Positions 28,328 through 37,545 of a stretch of 64,000 nt of DNA are shown piece after piece. Under the pieces are notes generated by a model that had not been told where the DNA came from, searched no databases, and saw only the letters and a program-made list of their open reading frames with translations. Every line of letters starts with the position of its first letter. Positions within the stretch are counted from its first letter, which is position 1. This DNA comes from Fen-1135 sp963705275 (GTDB taxonomy: Bacteria > Desulfobacterota > Syntrophia > Syntrophales > UBA2185), in contig OY970063.1 in NCBI GenBank assembly GCA_963705275.1, positions 62,001 to 126,000 on the forward strand, read 5' to 3'. The position numbers were made by a program, and so were the translations under genes.

Positions 28328-28849
28328 ATGCCCATGCATCCGGGCCTGACCAAAAATCTTGTTATTACACTTGCGGTTGTGGTGTGTGTGCTATCCCCCC
28401 GAGGGGCCATTGGAGATATCCAGGATAGTGAAGTTATTCCCGCCCTTGAGGCAACGGAGTCTCTCTTCAAGGCCATGAAGGAGAAGAATTATCCCAAGAT
28501 ATGGAGCCTCATTACCAAGAAATCCCATGAGATAATCATCGATGATGTTCGTAAAGCCATAGCTAAAACGGATGCACATGCGGCCACCGATTCCCTGCAA
28601 GCCGATTTTGCGTCAGGGGGCCGTTATGCCAGGGAATACTGGGATGCCTATCTCAAGGTATTTGATCCGGAGATCGTGCTTGAGCAGAGCAAGTGGGAAA
28701 TGGGTAAAATCGGCAAGAATGAAAGAGAGATTATCCTCCGCTACAGAAAATCAGATCATCCCGCCATTTTGAAAATCTATAAAGAAGAAAGCTCATGGAA
28801 GGTGGGGCTGGAAGAAACTTTCCGCCCACGCCGATGGCTCATGCCCTGA
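28328..28849 (+). CDS. Secreted protein of unknown function
   Basis: 173 aa with a signal peptide (LVITLAVVVCVLSPRGAIGD). The mature part begins ALEATESLFKAMKEKNYPKI WSLI, and ends ILKIYKEESSWKVGLEETFR. An N-terminal helix, a conserved-looking Trp and a curved sheet pattern resemble NTF2-like/DUF4878-type folds, but this is only an impression. It lies 30 bases after the Gly/Ala-rich gene and probably shares its promoter; gspE follows after 70 bases. The start codon has no strong ribosome site. Confidence 0.6.
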   Translation: MPMHPGLTKNLVITLAVVVCVLSPRGAIGDIQDSEVIPALEATESLFKAMKEKNYPKIWSLITKKSHEIIIDDVRKAIAKTDAHAATDSLQADFASGGRYAREYWDAYLKVFDPEIVLEQSKWEMGKIGKNEREIILRYRKSDHPAILKIYKEESSWKVGLEETFRPRRWLMP

Positions 28850-28919
28850 GCTCCGGCAAATCAGACATCTGGGCTGTAAAATAACCGTGAAATATTTCCC
28901 CATAAACAGGATGTAGATA

Positions 28920-30443
28920 TTGCAACCAGAAACACCTTATATAGAACCGGAAGATTTCCCTAAGGTGCCCTTTGTCATTGAGACATTGTCAACGCGCTTT
29001 ATTCGAGAAAATAAAGTTGTACCGATAGAATTCGCGCACAATACCCTGAAAATTGTCATGGCAAATCCTGCCGACCGCGAGGTCATTGATGCGCTTAAGA
29101 TAGCAGTAGCTCATAATATCCTCGTTTATGCAAGCGATGCTAAATCCATCAACGATTACATAGAGAAATTTTATGCCGAAGAAACTCGAGACATTAATAA
29201 ATTGATTGAGAACATCGAAGATGACTCCCTGCAAATCATGCGGGGCGAAGATGAAGACGTCGGCCGCCTGCAGGATCTCGCTTCCGAAGCGCCGATTATT
29301 AGGCTGGTCAATATTATCATCACTCGTGCGGTGGAAGGCAGAGCAAGCGACATTCACATCGAACCGTTTGCCGATGAGCTCCGGGTGAGATATCGCATTG
29401 ACGGCGTTCTCCACGACATCGAGATTATCCCGAAGAAACTTCAGGCCGCAATATTCTCCCGCATAAAGATTATGGCAAAATTGAACATTGCCGAGAGGCG
29501 CCTGCCACAGGACGGGCGCATTATGCTGAAAGTAGGAGGCTCGGAAATAGATATCCGCATCTCCAGCATCCCCGTTCTCTATGGTGAAAGTGTCGTCATG
29601 AGGTTGCTGAATAAAGAGGGAATATTGATCGATATGAATCGATTGGGTTTCCCTGATGACACCCTCAAACTTTTCAACAGCATCATAGATCAGCCAAATG
29701 GGATCATTCTTGTTACAGGGCCGACGGGAAGCGGGAAGACTACTACGCTGTATGCCGCCTTGGACAAGATAAACTCGCCTGAGAAGAAAATTATCACTGT
29801 CGAAGATCCTGTTGAATATCAGCTTAAGGGAATAAACCAGATTCAAGTCAAGCCGCAGATAGGCCTCGACTTTCCCAATATACTGCGGCACATCGTAAGA
29901 CAGGACCCGGACATAATAATGATCGGCGAGATCAGAGATCTCGAGACGTCGGAAATAGCCATTCAATCTTCTCTGACGGGCCATTTGGTATTTTCCACCC
30001 TGCATACCAATGACGCACCCTCCGCCATTACAAGGCTTCTCGATATCGGCGTTCAACATTACCTGCTCGCCGCGACAATCCGAGGAATCCTGGCTCAGAG
30101 GCTCGTGCGTGTTAATTGTCCTCAATGTCGTGAAATTGATGTGATATCGGGGCAGAATGAGAGAGCCAACAAACTCAACTGGCAGAATGATGTTACTCTT
30201 TACAGAGGGAAGGGCTGTGAAAAATGTGCCTACACCGGTTTCTATGGCAGAACCGGCATATACGAACTTTTGCACATTGATAATGCCATCGAACGATTAA
30301 TTACAAAAAACGCAGATGTCAACCAGATCAGGGATAGGGCAAGGCAAAACGGCATGAGGACGCTTCTCGAAGATGGTTTGCTGAAGGTAAAAGCGGGCAT
30401 AACAACAATCAACGAGGTATATCGGGTAACTCAGGAGATTTAA
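28920..30443 (+). CDS. gspE: Type II secretion ATPase GspE
   Basis: Cytoplasmic hexameric ATPase powering pseudopilus assembly. 507 aa from TTG 28920; no better start is near. N-terminal T2SSE domain (residues 1-90), linker, then the Walker A GPTGSGKTTT (267-276), Asp box around 295, Walker B DPDIIMIGEIRD (329-340), HTNDA His box (362-366), and a zinc motif with Cys at 400, 403, 433 and 436. It lacks the RLGxxL-type MshEN repeats seen in the second ATPase at 48575. GspF follows with no gap. Start of the + strand T2SS arm. Confidence 0.92.
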   Translation: MQPETPYIEPEDFPKVPFVIETLSTRFIRENKVVPIEFAHNTLKIVMANPADREVIDALKIAVAHNILVYASDAKSINDYIEKFYAEETRDINKLIENIEDDSLQIMRGEDEDVGRLQDLASEAPIIRLVNIIITRAVEGRASDIHIEPFADELRVRYRIDGVLHDIEIIPKKLQAAIFSRIKIMAKLNIAERRLPQDGRIMLKVGGSEIDIRISSIPVLYGESVVMRLLNKEGILIDMNRLGFPDDTLKLFNSIIDQPNGIILVTGPTGSGKTTTLYAALDKINSPEKKIITVEDPVEYQLKGINQIQVKPQIGLDFPNILRHIVRQDPDIIMIGEIRDLETSEIAIQSSLTGHLVFSTLHTNDAPSAITRLLDIGVQHYLLAATIRGILAQRLVRVNCPQCREIDVISGQNERANKLNWQNDVTLYRGKGCEKCAYTGFYGRTGIYELLHIDNAIERLITKNADVNQIRDRARQNGMRTLLEDGLLKVKAGITTINEVYRVTQEI

Positions 30444-31637
30444 GTGCCCACATTTTCCTATAGATCAACAACAAGGGACGGTGCGATTTCAGAAGGCCTG
30501 ATCGAAGCGGCCGACGAAAAGAGCGCTCTTCTTCAACTTAAAAACAGCGGGGTAATTCCCCTAAAAGTTGAAAAGAAGAAAAGCGCTTACAGGGATAAGA
30601 TATCGTTCAGATCGGCGAAGGGTGAAGTACAAACGTTCACTACGGAATTATTTTCTCTCCTTAATGCCGGCCTCCCGCTCGATCGAAGCCTGAATATCCT
30701 TGCCGAACTTGCAGCCGATAAGAAAATGCAAGAGGTTATCTACTCTGTGCTGAAGTCCATCAGAGGGGGAAGCACATTTTCTGATGCTCTGGAGAAACAC
30801 CCGAAAGTCTTTTCCGCCCTTTATGTAAACATGGTCAGGGCCGGAGAATCCGGTGGTGCGCTGGAGGTTGTGCTGGATAAACTGAATGAATTTCTGGAAT
30901 CCGCACAGGAATTAAAGGACCATATCTTCGCCGCCCTGATTTACCCGACGATCCTGGTTATTACAGGGCTAATCTCCATCATTATTCTAGTGACCTACGT
31001 AATCCCGAAATTTTCAACCATATTCAGTGATATGGGAGACAATCTTCCTTTTGCTACAAAAATGCTGCTGGAATTCAGCAACGTGATGCAATCCATTTGG
31101 TGGATCATAATACTTATGATATTTTTCGGTGTCATCGCTTTCAGAAACTACATAAGAACCGAGAAAGGCAGATATAACTGGGATGCCTTCAAGCTTAAAG
31201 TAATGGGCGACGTAATATTGAAACTGGAAACAGCCAGATTCTGCCGGACTTTAGGAGCGCTTCTTCGCAATGGTGTGCCCCTTCTCCAGGCCGTCAAGAA
31301 TTCCAAGGACATCGTAGGCAATCATGTCATAGCTTCGGGCTTGGATAAAATATCCAGAGGAATCAAGGAAGGGCAGGGCATCGCGAGACCTCTTTCGGAG
31401 GCCAATATATTTCCCGACCTCGCTCTCTCCATGATAAAGGTTGGCGAGGAAACGGGACAACTGGACACGATGCTTTTGAAGGTCGCAAACACCTACGAGA
31501 AAAGCCTGAAAGTGTCAATCAAACGATTTGTCAGTTTTCTGGAGCCGGCGCTCATATTAGGAATGGGGCTGCTCACCGGCTTTATCGTCATATCAATGCT
31601 GATGGCCATATTCAGCATCACTGATATCCCTTTCTAG
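30444..31637 (+). CDS. gspF: Type II secretion inner-membrane platform protein GspF
   Basis: 397 aa from GTG 30444, directly after the gspE stop. MPTFSYRSTTRDGAISEGLI is the family N-terminus. Two cytoplasmic T2SSF domains each contain the signature (FTTELFSLLNAGLPLDRSLN; FCRTLGALLRNGVPLLQAVK), with a membrane pair near residues 165-250 (LIYPTILVITGLISIIILVT, IIILMIFFGVIAF) and a last helix (LILGMGLLTGFIVISMLM). It is the rotor-like platform contacting GspE, L and M. After it a family A repeat separates the pseudopilin genes. Confidence 0.92.
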   Translation: MPTFSYRSTTRDGAISEGLIEAADEKSALLQLKNSGVIPLKVEKKKSAYRDKISFRSAKGEVQTFTTELFSLLNAGLPLDRSLNILAELAADKKMQEVIYSVLKSIRGGSTFSDALEKHPKVFSALYVNMVRAGESGGALEVVLDKLNEFLESAQELKDHIFAALIYPTILVITGLISIIILVTYVIPKFSTIFSDMGDNLPFATKMLLEFSNVMQSIWWIIILMIFFGVIAFRNYIRTEKGRYNWDAFKLKVMGDVILKLETARFCRTLGALLRNGVPLLQAVKNSKDIVGNHVIASGLDKISRGIKEGQGIARPLSEANIFPDLALSMIKVGEETGQLDTMLLKVANTYEKSLKVSIKRFVSFLEPALILGMGLLTGFIVISMLMAIFSITDIPF

Positions 31638-31659
31638 CTTGTAAATCTCTCTTTCGCAC

Positions 31660-31905
31660 CCTTTGGGACCTTTGCATAACTGCATAAAACCAGCACTTTT
31701 GTCATTCCCACAAATGAGGCTGTTTCATAATTACCATTCTTGTCATTCCGTGCAAGCGAAGCGCGACACGGAATCCAGTGTTTTCAGTAAGTTTTGGATA
31801 CCGGCTTTCGCCGGTATGACTATGTTGATATCACATTCTCTTATTATGACACAGTCTCCAAGCCCGGAATGACGAATAGAGGAGTTATGCAAAGGGGGAC
31901 TTATT
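31660..31905 (+). repeat. MITE-like dispersed element, family A, copy 2
   Basis: Left end GGGACCTTTGCATAACTGCA; right end AGGAGTTATGCAAAGGGGG, whose reverse complement repeats CCTTTGCATAACT, so the element has ~15-bp terminal inverted repeats. Inside are two GTCATTCC...GGTATGAC/GGAATGAC hairpin arms (31741-31820 and to 31874). Both ends match parts of the copy at 20935-21100, partly inverted. It fills the gap between gspF and gspH and holds no credible gene. Confidence 0.7.
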
Positions 31906-31944
31906 AAGGCTTCTCACGCCCTTTACAAAAACGGAACCGTTTAT

Positions 31945-32430
31945 ATGTTTAAGTGCCACAGCAACCATGTAAATCAGGGTTCGAGAAAAGTTCGCTTATC
32001 GTGCCCTGAAGGTTATACCCTAATAGAACTAACACTGGTCGTGTTTCTGATCGTCCTAATTCTCAGCATGGCAACGGTTTTTTTCGCGAATACACTTCCT
32101 GCTGCAAGGCTCAGAGCGACAGGCCGAGAAATGGCTGCTACGATAAAATATGCAAAGTATCTGAGCAGGGCAAATAATGAAAGACAGGTATTTGATATTG
32201 ATCTTGATTCCAGAACGTATGCTGTTCGAGGACGCGAAACAAGAAAAATGCCGTCTGACGTTGCCGTGACTGTAATCAACACAAATTTGGAGGCCGTCAG
32301 GAATGGCAGGTTTTCCATCGTCTTTGATGCACTGGGCTGCAACGATTGGCAATCGATTATTTTAGACAGAGGCGACAAGAAAATAATCATTGCAATGGAT
32401 CCCATCATGACCGCAGTTATACAGAAGTGA
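31945..32430 (+). CDS. gspH: Type II secretion minor pseudopilin GspH-like
   Basis: 161 aa. The leader is long (about 26 residues) and ends CPEG; the mature protein starts YTLIELTLVVFLIVLILSMA with Glu at position 5, so Tyr replaces the usual N-terminal Phe. After the helix, AARLRATGREMAATIKYAKY LSR is the GspH/FimT-type region. The C-terminus has a beta domain (NGRFSIVFDALGCNDWQSII). It follows the repeat element and precedes gspI by seven bases. The call between GspH and GspG-like rests on order and on the intact gspG at 40622. Confidence 0.82.
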   Translation: MFKCHSNHVNQGSRKVRLSCPEGYTLIELTLVVFLIVLILSMATVFFANTLPAARLRATGREMAATIKYAKYLSRANNERQVFDIDLDSRTYAVRGRETRKMPSDVAVTVINTNLEAVRNGRFSIVFDALGCNDWQSIILDRGDKKIIIAMDPIMTAVIQK

Positions 32431-32437
32431 AGATATA

Positions 32438-32890
32438 ATGGGTTCATCTATCAATAATGGTTGTTTATTTACTCGTGTTAAGCAGCAGCGCGGTTTTACG
32501 GTTTTGGAAATTATGATTTCTCTGATTATAATCAGTATAGCAGTCGTTTCCATAATCCAACTCACTTCCATGAACTTGCGCAACCTGACGAAATCCGGTG
32601 ATCAAGTAAATGCATTGCTTATAGCAAATTGTAAAATGCGCAATATTCTTGAGATGGATAAGATGGAGGATAAGTCCTGGAAAGAAACAGATGAACAAGG
32701 GAATACCTATGAAATCTCGATTTCCGAAATTCGGAATAAACGCACGGCGAATCTGCCCATTAAACTGGAAGGAATCACGCTGACGCTGCATTATCCAACT
32801 TCGCAACGGGAAAGATCAGTGACATTGAGGGCGGAGAAGATGTTTTCCGCGTCTGAACTGGCAAAGATAACTGCGAATCCTTTACGATAG
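32438..32890 (+). CDS. gspI: Type II secretion minor pseudopilin GspI
   Basis: 150 aa. Prepilin leader ending QQRG, then FTVLEIMISLIIISIAVVSI with Glu5. NLRNLTKSGDQVNALLIANC and LHYPTSQRERSVTLRAEKMF follow; the mid-protein position of the short-beta domain agrees with GspI, which starts tip assembly with GspJ and GspK. ATG 32438 lies eight bases after the gspH stop. Confidence 0.82.
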   Translation: MGSSINNGCLFTRVKQQRGFTVLEIMISLIIISIAVVSIIQLTSMNLRNLTKSGDQVNALLIANCKMRNILEMDKMEDKSWKETDEQGNTYEISISEIRNKRTANLPIKLEGITLTLHYPTSQRERSVTLRAEKMFSASELAKITANPLR

Positions 32891-32904
32891 AGGATCAATT
32901 CAAT

Positions 32905-33531
32905 TTGAATAAACACGGTTTTACCCTGCTGGAATTGTTAATTTCAATTACGATGCTGACGTTAATAATCGGCATTGTTAGCGGCGCTTTGAGTCTCGCA
33001 TCGCAATCAATGAGTAGAGGTGCAGAGAAAATCAATAGCCTGGAAAGAGTGATGACCTCTTTTTCCCTCGTTGAGTCACAAATTCAATCTCTCTTCGTCT
33101 ATCAATTCGTTGACGAGGCTGAAAAAAAGAACCTATTTTCCGGCCAGAAGGACAGGTTGCTGTTCTCAACCAACTACTCGATTTGGGGTGGAATAAAGGG
33201 CAATACGTTGGTCGAATATGCTGCAGAAATTGATGACAGGGGGAAGCAGTACGTCAGAGTTACTGAAAATACGGTAGGCATGGAAACAAGAAGACAGACA
33301 GTACTTTTTACCGGCTACGATAAAATTTTCTTTGAATATTTTTTGACGGATATCACTGGAGAAGGCAAATGGGTTGATGAATGGCCGGCCGAAGAAAAAG
33401 GCCTGCCGGAAAGAATAAACATCAATATTATATCAGGCACGAAGAAGATGTCTCTCATTGCGCATGTCCACGTTAAGGCGCGGGCTGCATCTTCATCAGG
33501 CCTAAAACCCAGCCCTTTCTTAGCGAAGTAG
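32905..33531 (+). CDS. gspJ: Type II secretion minor pseudopilin GspJ
   Basis: 208 aa from TTG 32905. The leader is very short (MNKHG) before FTLLELLISITMLTLIIGIV with Glu5. MSRGAEKINSLERVMTSFSL and the long beta-rich C-terminal domain (TLVEYAAEIDDRGKQYVRVT, VLFTGYDKIFFEYFLTD) fit GspJ length and order. No other start gives a better leader, and there is no strong ribosome site (AGGATCAA), so coupling to gspI is likely. Confidence 0.85.
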   Translation: MNKHGFTLLELLISITMLTLIIGIVSGALSLASQSMSRGAEKINSLERVMTSFSLVESQIQSLFVYQFVDEAEKKNLFSGQKDRLLFSTNYSIWGGIKGNTLVEYAAEIDDRGKQYVRVTENTVGMETRRQTVLFTGYDKIFFEYFLTDITGEGKWVDEWPAEEKGLPERININIISGTKKMSLIAHVHVKARAASSSGLKPSPFLAK

Positions 33532-33532
33532 T

Positions 33533-34525
33533 ATGGCGCTGAAGAACAAGACAAACGGTGAGACACTTTCCTTGAATGGTCAATCAGGCGTTGCCCTGCT
33601 GATAGTTTTGTGGGTCGTTGTGCTGTTGTTGACCATGGCTCTTTCTTTTTCGGTGATGGCGAGAACGGAGATATTCGCAACACTGACTTTCAAAGAACAG
33701 CTTGAAAACAAATATCTGGCGGAAGCCGGCCTTCAGAGGGCGATAGTGGAACTTTTTTATCGGGCTGCAAATAAGAACAGTCAGGCTATGTCCGCCGAAG
33801 TACAGATATTGCGTACTGACGGCACACTCTACACAGGAGAACTGGAAAACGGTTTTTATAAGTTCAACATAACCGATGAATCCGGCAAAATTAACATAAA
33901 TACTTTGAGCGACCTTTCCGGCATTGTATTGAATAACCTGATGGTCAATATGGGTATAGAGAAGGATACGGCTGACACCATCGTTGATTCCATATTGGAT
34001 TGGAAAAGCCCTACAGGTCTGCATCGACTGCACGGGGCAGACAACTCCTACTATTTGTCTTTACCGAATCCTTACAAGATGAAGAACGCAAATTTCGATA
34101 CTCTGGAAGAACTTCTCTTGGTAAAAGGCGTTACTCCTGATATACTCTATGGAAATGGAGAAAGGCCCGCCCTGATAAGGTTCCTGACAATATATGGGAA
34201 TGCCGGCGGCATAAATATAAATGCCGCGGCGCCGGAAGTTTTAAAAGCCATACCTTTTATCTCGGCGGATGGTGTAGAGAAAATAATTGCTGTACGTTCG
34301 GCGGCTAACACTGCTGCCACATCTCTACAGGAGATGTTGGGAGGTGACAGTGCAAAAATGTCGCCCTTTATCAGCACCTCGGATTCGAATGTTGCTGCGA
34401 TAGAAGTTTCCGGCTACAGAGCAAACGAAAAAAAGAATTATCAGTTAAAAGCAATTGTGAACATTGAGGGCAACGGTAATTATACCGTGTTGAGTTATCA
34501 AAGCCCGGCAGATATAAAACAGTGA
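33533..34525 (+). CDS. gspK: Type II secretion tip pseudopilin GspK
   Basis: 330 aa. Leader of about 19 residues, then GVALLIVLWVVVLLLTMALS without Glu5, as usual for GspK, which caps the pseudopilus. KYLAEAGLQRAIVELFYRAA, FNITDESGKININTLSD, LVKGVTPDILYG and the helix-hairpin-helix-like NINAAAPEVLKAIPFIS are family features. It starts one base after the gspJ stop. Confidence 0.88.
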   Translation: MALKNKTNGETLSLNGQSGVALLIVLWVVVLLLTMALSFSVMARTEIFATLTFKEQLENKYLAEAGLQRAIVELFYRAANKNSQAMSAEVQILRTDGTLYTGELENGFYKFNITDESGKININTLSDLSGIVLNNLMVNMGIEKDTADTIVDSILDWKSPTGLHRLHGADNSYYLSLPNPYKMKNANFDTLEELLLVKGVTPDILYGNGERPALIRFLTIYGNAGGININAAAPEVLKAIPFISADGVEKIIAVRSAANTAATSLQEMLGGDSAKMSPFISTSDSNVAAIEVSGYRANEKKNYQLKAIVNIEGNGNYTVLSYQSPADIKQ

Positions 34526-34531
34526 TAAATT

Positions 34532-36058
34532 ATGATATCGGACCAGATGAATAAATTTAATTCTTCCGTGAAAGGCTTAAAAAAAACAGGCAAACTTTTA
34601 TGGAGGTTTCTGAGTTTTAGTCTGGCGGATAATTTCTTTTCTTTTGCCAAAGTCATTTGCATTTCGATTGAAAGGGATGGGATTTTTCTCATATACGGTA
34701 CCAAGGTTTCCTGGAAGACCAGGATAGAATCCTTCAAGAGATATGCACGGGATAAAGATAGGCCATTAAGCCCGGAATATCTTGCGTCTGTGGCTGCACA
34801 ATATATTGATGCAACGAAATCCACAAAGACAAAGGTTGTACTATGCATTCCCAGGTCATGGGCAATTGTCAAGGCAGCCGAATTTCCCATAACAGTGAAA
34901 GAAAACCTGACTGATGTAATTTCCTATGAGTTGGATCGTCTCACACCCCTTGTGCCTGATAACGCCTATTATGACTTCAAGGTTATTGCCGAGGATCAGG
35001 AAAAGATGAGCATCCTGCTGGCCGTCGCCAGGAAAGACGAAATTGACTCTTATCTGGAGGCGCTCCGCGGGAGAAATATCAAGATCGCTACAGTGGGTAT
35101 CAGCACGCTGGTAATGCAAAGCCTGCTAAAGAGCACGTATAAAGATGCCAATACTGTTTTTGTTTCTCTTACTGAATCGGGATACGAAGGTGGAGTGATT
35201 ATAAATGACCTGACTGTCAGCTCTATCTCGGGCGAAGTCGAGCCCATGGATACTCCTGACATTGATAACATCATAAAGGAAACATATCCGCTAATTGAGA
35301 CTCTGGCCGATAGCGGTTATCCTGGTAAAATAGTCATCAATACAAACGAAAATCATTATCGGACATTCCAGCAAAAGCTCTCTAATATGTCTCTTTTCCA
35401 TCTGGACAAAGACGTTAAATTTGATCTGCCAAAAGGCAATCAGGACCTTTCCTATGTTGCCCTGAGCTCTTTAATTGAAACAATCACGGCCGATCAAAAT
35501 GAAATTAACCTGCTGGCTGAAAAGGGCAGGAAGCCAAGAAAGACGCCTCTTTTCCTGACAGTGATTCTGTCGGTGTTAATCTTCTCCATTGGTCTATTTT
35601 ACTTTGTCGCTCCGGTGGTGATTGGACAGAAAACTATAGAACAGATTGATAGCGAGATAACAGCCCTGAAGCCGGAGATGAAGATTGTTGAGGCGTTAAA
35701 AAAAGAAGAAGAAACTTTATCAGCCGAAATAGCCGCTATCAATAATTTCAAGAAACAAAGCGTATCATCTTTAAATATCTTAAAAGAAATGACGTCGATT
35801 TTGCCGGCAAAGACCTGGTTAACTCGTTTGAGGATAGCCGATCCTGCAGTAGAATTTGATGGCTACGCGTCTTCGGCGGCCGAAATTATTGCTAAATTGG
35901 AGAACTCGAAATATTTTCAGAGGGTGGAATTTGCCTCCCCTACCTTTAGGGATTCCAAAAGAAATACTGATCGTTTTGTCATCAAAATGGAATTAAGGGG
36001 TGAGAACAGGGGGAGTAAACCGGAAGATATCAGGAAGAAAAATGAAAAGAAAAACTAA
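34532..36058 (+). CDS. gspL: GspL-like protein with PilM-type actin-like and PilN-type domains
   Basis: 508 aa. Residues about 40-330 form an actin-like cytoplasmic domain (KVVLCIPRSWAIVKAAEFPI; ISYELDRLTPLVPDNAYYDF, the PilM/GspL signature). One membrane helix, FLTVILSVLIFSIGLFYFVA, lies near residue 350, followed by a coiled-coil and a PilN-like periplasmic ferredoxin fold (LNILKEMTSILPAKTWLTRL). It recruits GspE to the membrane. Its 3' end overlaps the gspM start by 17 bases. The second PilM-PilN fusion of the window is at 42369. Confidence 0.85.
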   Translation: MISDQMNKFNSSVKGLKKTGKLLWRFLSFSLADNFFSFAKVICISIERDGIFLIYGTKVSWKTRIESFKRYARDKDRPLSPEYLASVAAQYIDATKSTKTKVVLCIPRSWAIVKAAEFPITVKENLTDVISYELDRLTPLVPDNAYYDFKVIAEDQEKMSILLAVARKDEIDSYLEALRGRNIKIATVGISTLVMQSLLKSTYKDANTVFVSLTESGYEGGVIINDLTVSSISGEVEPMDTPDIDNIIKETYPLIETLADSGYPGKIVINTNENHYRTFQQKLSNMSLFHLDKDVKFDLPKGNQDLSYVALSSLIETITADQNEINLLAEKGRKPRKTPLFLTVILSVLIFSIGLFYFVAPVVIGQKTIEQIDSEITALKPEMKIVEALKKEEETLSAEIAAINNFKKQSVSSLNILKEMTSILPAKTWLTRLRIADPAVEFDGYASSAAEIIAKLENSKYFQRVEFASPTFRDSKRNTDRFVIKMELRGENRGSKPEDIRKKNEKKN

Positions 36059-36593
36059 GCTGCTCATCATAGCGATACCAGTCAATATTATATTGCTGGG
36101 CGCCGTAATTTATCAATACGGTATTTTGAATATTCGGGAAGAAATCAGTTCTGTTGAAGATTTGCAGGCATCAAAAATAAAAATGCTGCAAAAGTATATC
36201 GAAACGATCGCGCAAAAATCTAATTTGGAGAAACAACTTGTTTCACTTAAGGAAAAGAGAAAAAATGAGGATACAAAAGTTATAGTGGCGCAGACGCCGG
36301 CTGTTGCAGCGGCGAGTCTGGAGAATTCGGTGAAGGGAATAATCACCAGCCGCGGTGGGACCATAAGCAGTGAAAGGGTGGAACGTCCTGACGACATGGG
36401 AAAATTTAAGGTGGTTAATGTGGTTGTCGATGTCATATTCCCCGATATCAGAGCTCTGTCTGATGCACTCTTTACCATCGAGACGCAAACACCTTATCTT
36501 GTCGTGAAAGAATTGGACGTTCGCGTGAGAAACTATACCGATCCCAGGGACCTGCTGGTTAAAATTAAAATATCCGGATTGACGGGAGGTTGA
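36042..36593 (+). CDS. gspM: GspM/PilO-like inner-membrane assembly protein
   Basis: 183 aa from ATG 36042, inside the end of gspL; the ORF-start at 36000 has no ribosome site, while GGAAGATATCAGGAAG precedes 36042. MKRKTKLLIIAIPVNIILLG is the single membrane helix, then a coiled-coil (KIKMLQKYIETIAQKSNLEK) and a small alpha/beta domain ending ELDVRVRNYTDPRDLLVKIK. It partners GspL. Confidence 0.78.
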   Translation: MKRKTKLLIIAIPVNIILLGAVIYQYGILNIREEISSVEDLQASKIKMLQKYIETIAQKSNLEKQLVSLKEKRKNEDTKVIVAQTPAVAAASLENSVKGIITSRGGTISSERVERPDDMGKFKVVNVVVDVIFPDIRALSDALFTIETQTPYLVVKELDVRVRNYTDPRDLLVKIKISGLTGG

Positions 36594-37426
36594 TTTTTGT
36601 GAAAGCGGTCAAGCTGATTTTGAGAAATATCAATGTCCTCAATATGCTGCTTTTGGCGATAGCAGTAGTCTTGTTTCTTGTATTTGACTATCCCTTGCTT
36701 GGAAGACAGCCTTCCGTCGTGCAAGTCCAGGCGAAGGAAAGAGGAGCGCCTTTCCAGAGTGAAGAAAAAAGTGCTCCCGAGGGCAGCGCTTCCTACGCGG
36801 ATTTCATCTCCATAGCCGAAAAAAATCTGTTTCATCCGGATAGGGAGATGCCAAAGGCTGAGAAGGCGGCCGTGCCCAGGCCGGAATTAATACTCTACGG
36901 AACAGTGATCACAGATGACGTCAGTATCGCCTATGTCGAAGACAAGAAATCCCCATACTCGACCCCCGGCAGGCCAAAACGCCAGACAGCGCTCAAAAAA
37001 GGAGGCAGTATAGGCGGCTATGTGCTCCGCGAGATTGAACCGAACCGTATTGTGTTGGTAAAGGGAGAGGATAAACTTGTGGTAATGCTTGACAACACAG
37101 AGAAAAGAAAAGGCAGCGAGGGGGGAACGTCGCAGACTCTCAGGGGGGCGGCAGGGCCATCCTCTCCGATGTTTATCGCACCCGCGGCTCCTCAGGTGAC
37201 GATGCCATCTCCGGGGGTGAATATTCCCGGCGCTCCTGCACGGGGCGCTGATAAAGTTGGTCCCGCTTCCGCGCCTGCGGCAAGCGCTATGCAGAAAATA
37301 GAGATGAGGAGCAAGAAGATCACAGAGGGACTTAACGCCTCCATAAGTTTCAGAAATATATGCGTTCAGATTGATAGCAAGACTGCATCCAAACCGGCCC
37401 CGATGCTTCAACATCGGGGTTTTTAA
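36590..37426 (+). CDS. gspC: GspC-like inner-membrane linker protein with terminator inside its 3' end
   Basis: 278 aa starting ATGATTTTTGTG (overlap of four bases with gspM); GTG 36599 is another option. One membrane helix (INVLNMLLLAIAVVLFLVF), then the homology region FISIAEKNLFHPDREMPKAE and LILYGTVITDDVSIAYVED... KKGGSIGGYVLREIEPNRIV LV, which contacts the secretin. A Pro/Ala-rich tail replaces a PDZ domain (APAAPQVTMPSPGVNIPGAP). The last codons (PMLQHRGF) are formed by a rho-independent terminator, so the natural stop may once have been elsewhere. Confidence 0.8.
   Translation: MIFVKAVKLILRNINVLNMLLLAIAVVLFLVFDYPLLGRQPSVVQVQAKERGAPFQSEEKSAPEGSASYADFISIAEKNLFHPDREMPKAEKAAVPRPELILYGTVITDDVSIAYVEDKKSPYSTPGRPKRQTALKKGGSIGGYVLREIEPNRIVLVKGEDKLVVMLDNTEKRKGSEGGTSQTLRGAAGPSSPMFIAPAAPQVTMPSPGVNIPGAPARGADKVGPASAPAASAMQKIEMRSKKITEGLNASISFRNICVQIDSKTASKPAPMLQHRGF
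37398..37424 (+). terminator. Rho-independent terminator of the + strand T2SS arm
   Basis: CCCCGATG (37398-37405), loop CTTCAA, CATCGGGG (37412-37419), then TTTTT (37420-37424). The stem is perfect, eight pairs with five G-C. The gspC stop codon (37424-37426) uses the last T of the tract, so the terminator lies wholly within the coding frame. The convergent FKBP gene ends at 37546. Confidence 0.85.
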
Positions 37427-37545
37427 TTCATGCAACTTTTTTTGTTCCGCCCTTCTCTTTCGATGGGAGCAAATTAAATCCTGCCTCCGCGAGTAGCAGG
37501 CCGGAAATGCGTCAAGGGCAGTTCCGCCAACCGCGCTGACGCAGA

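Noticed and set aside
28051..28428. Overlapping Arg/Cys-rich frames across the Gly/Ala gene
   Set aside because: Low-complexity shadow frames of the GCAGGC repeats; only the 28019 frame has promoter, ribosome site and signal peptide.
29171..29353. Small antisense frame in gspE
   Set aside because: No promoter, no ribosome site; explained by gspE codon pattern.
28989..30275. Long (428-residue) antisense open frame
   Set aside because: It lies wholly opposite gspE, whose domains are unmistakable; composition is that of a shadow frame.
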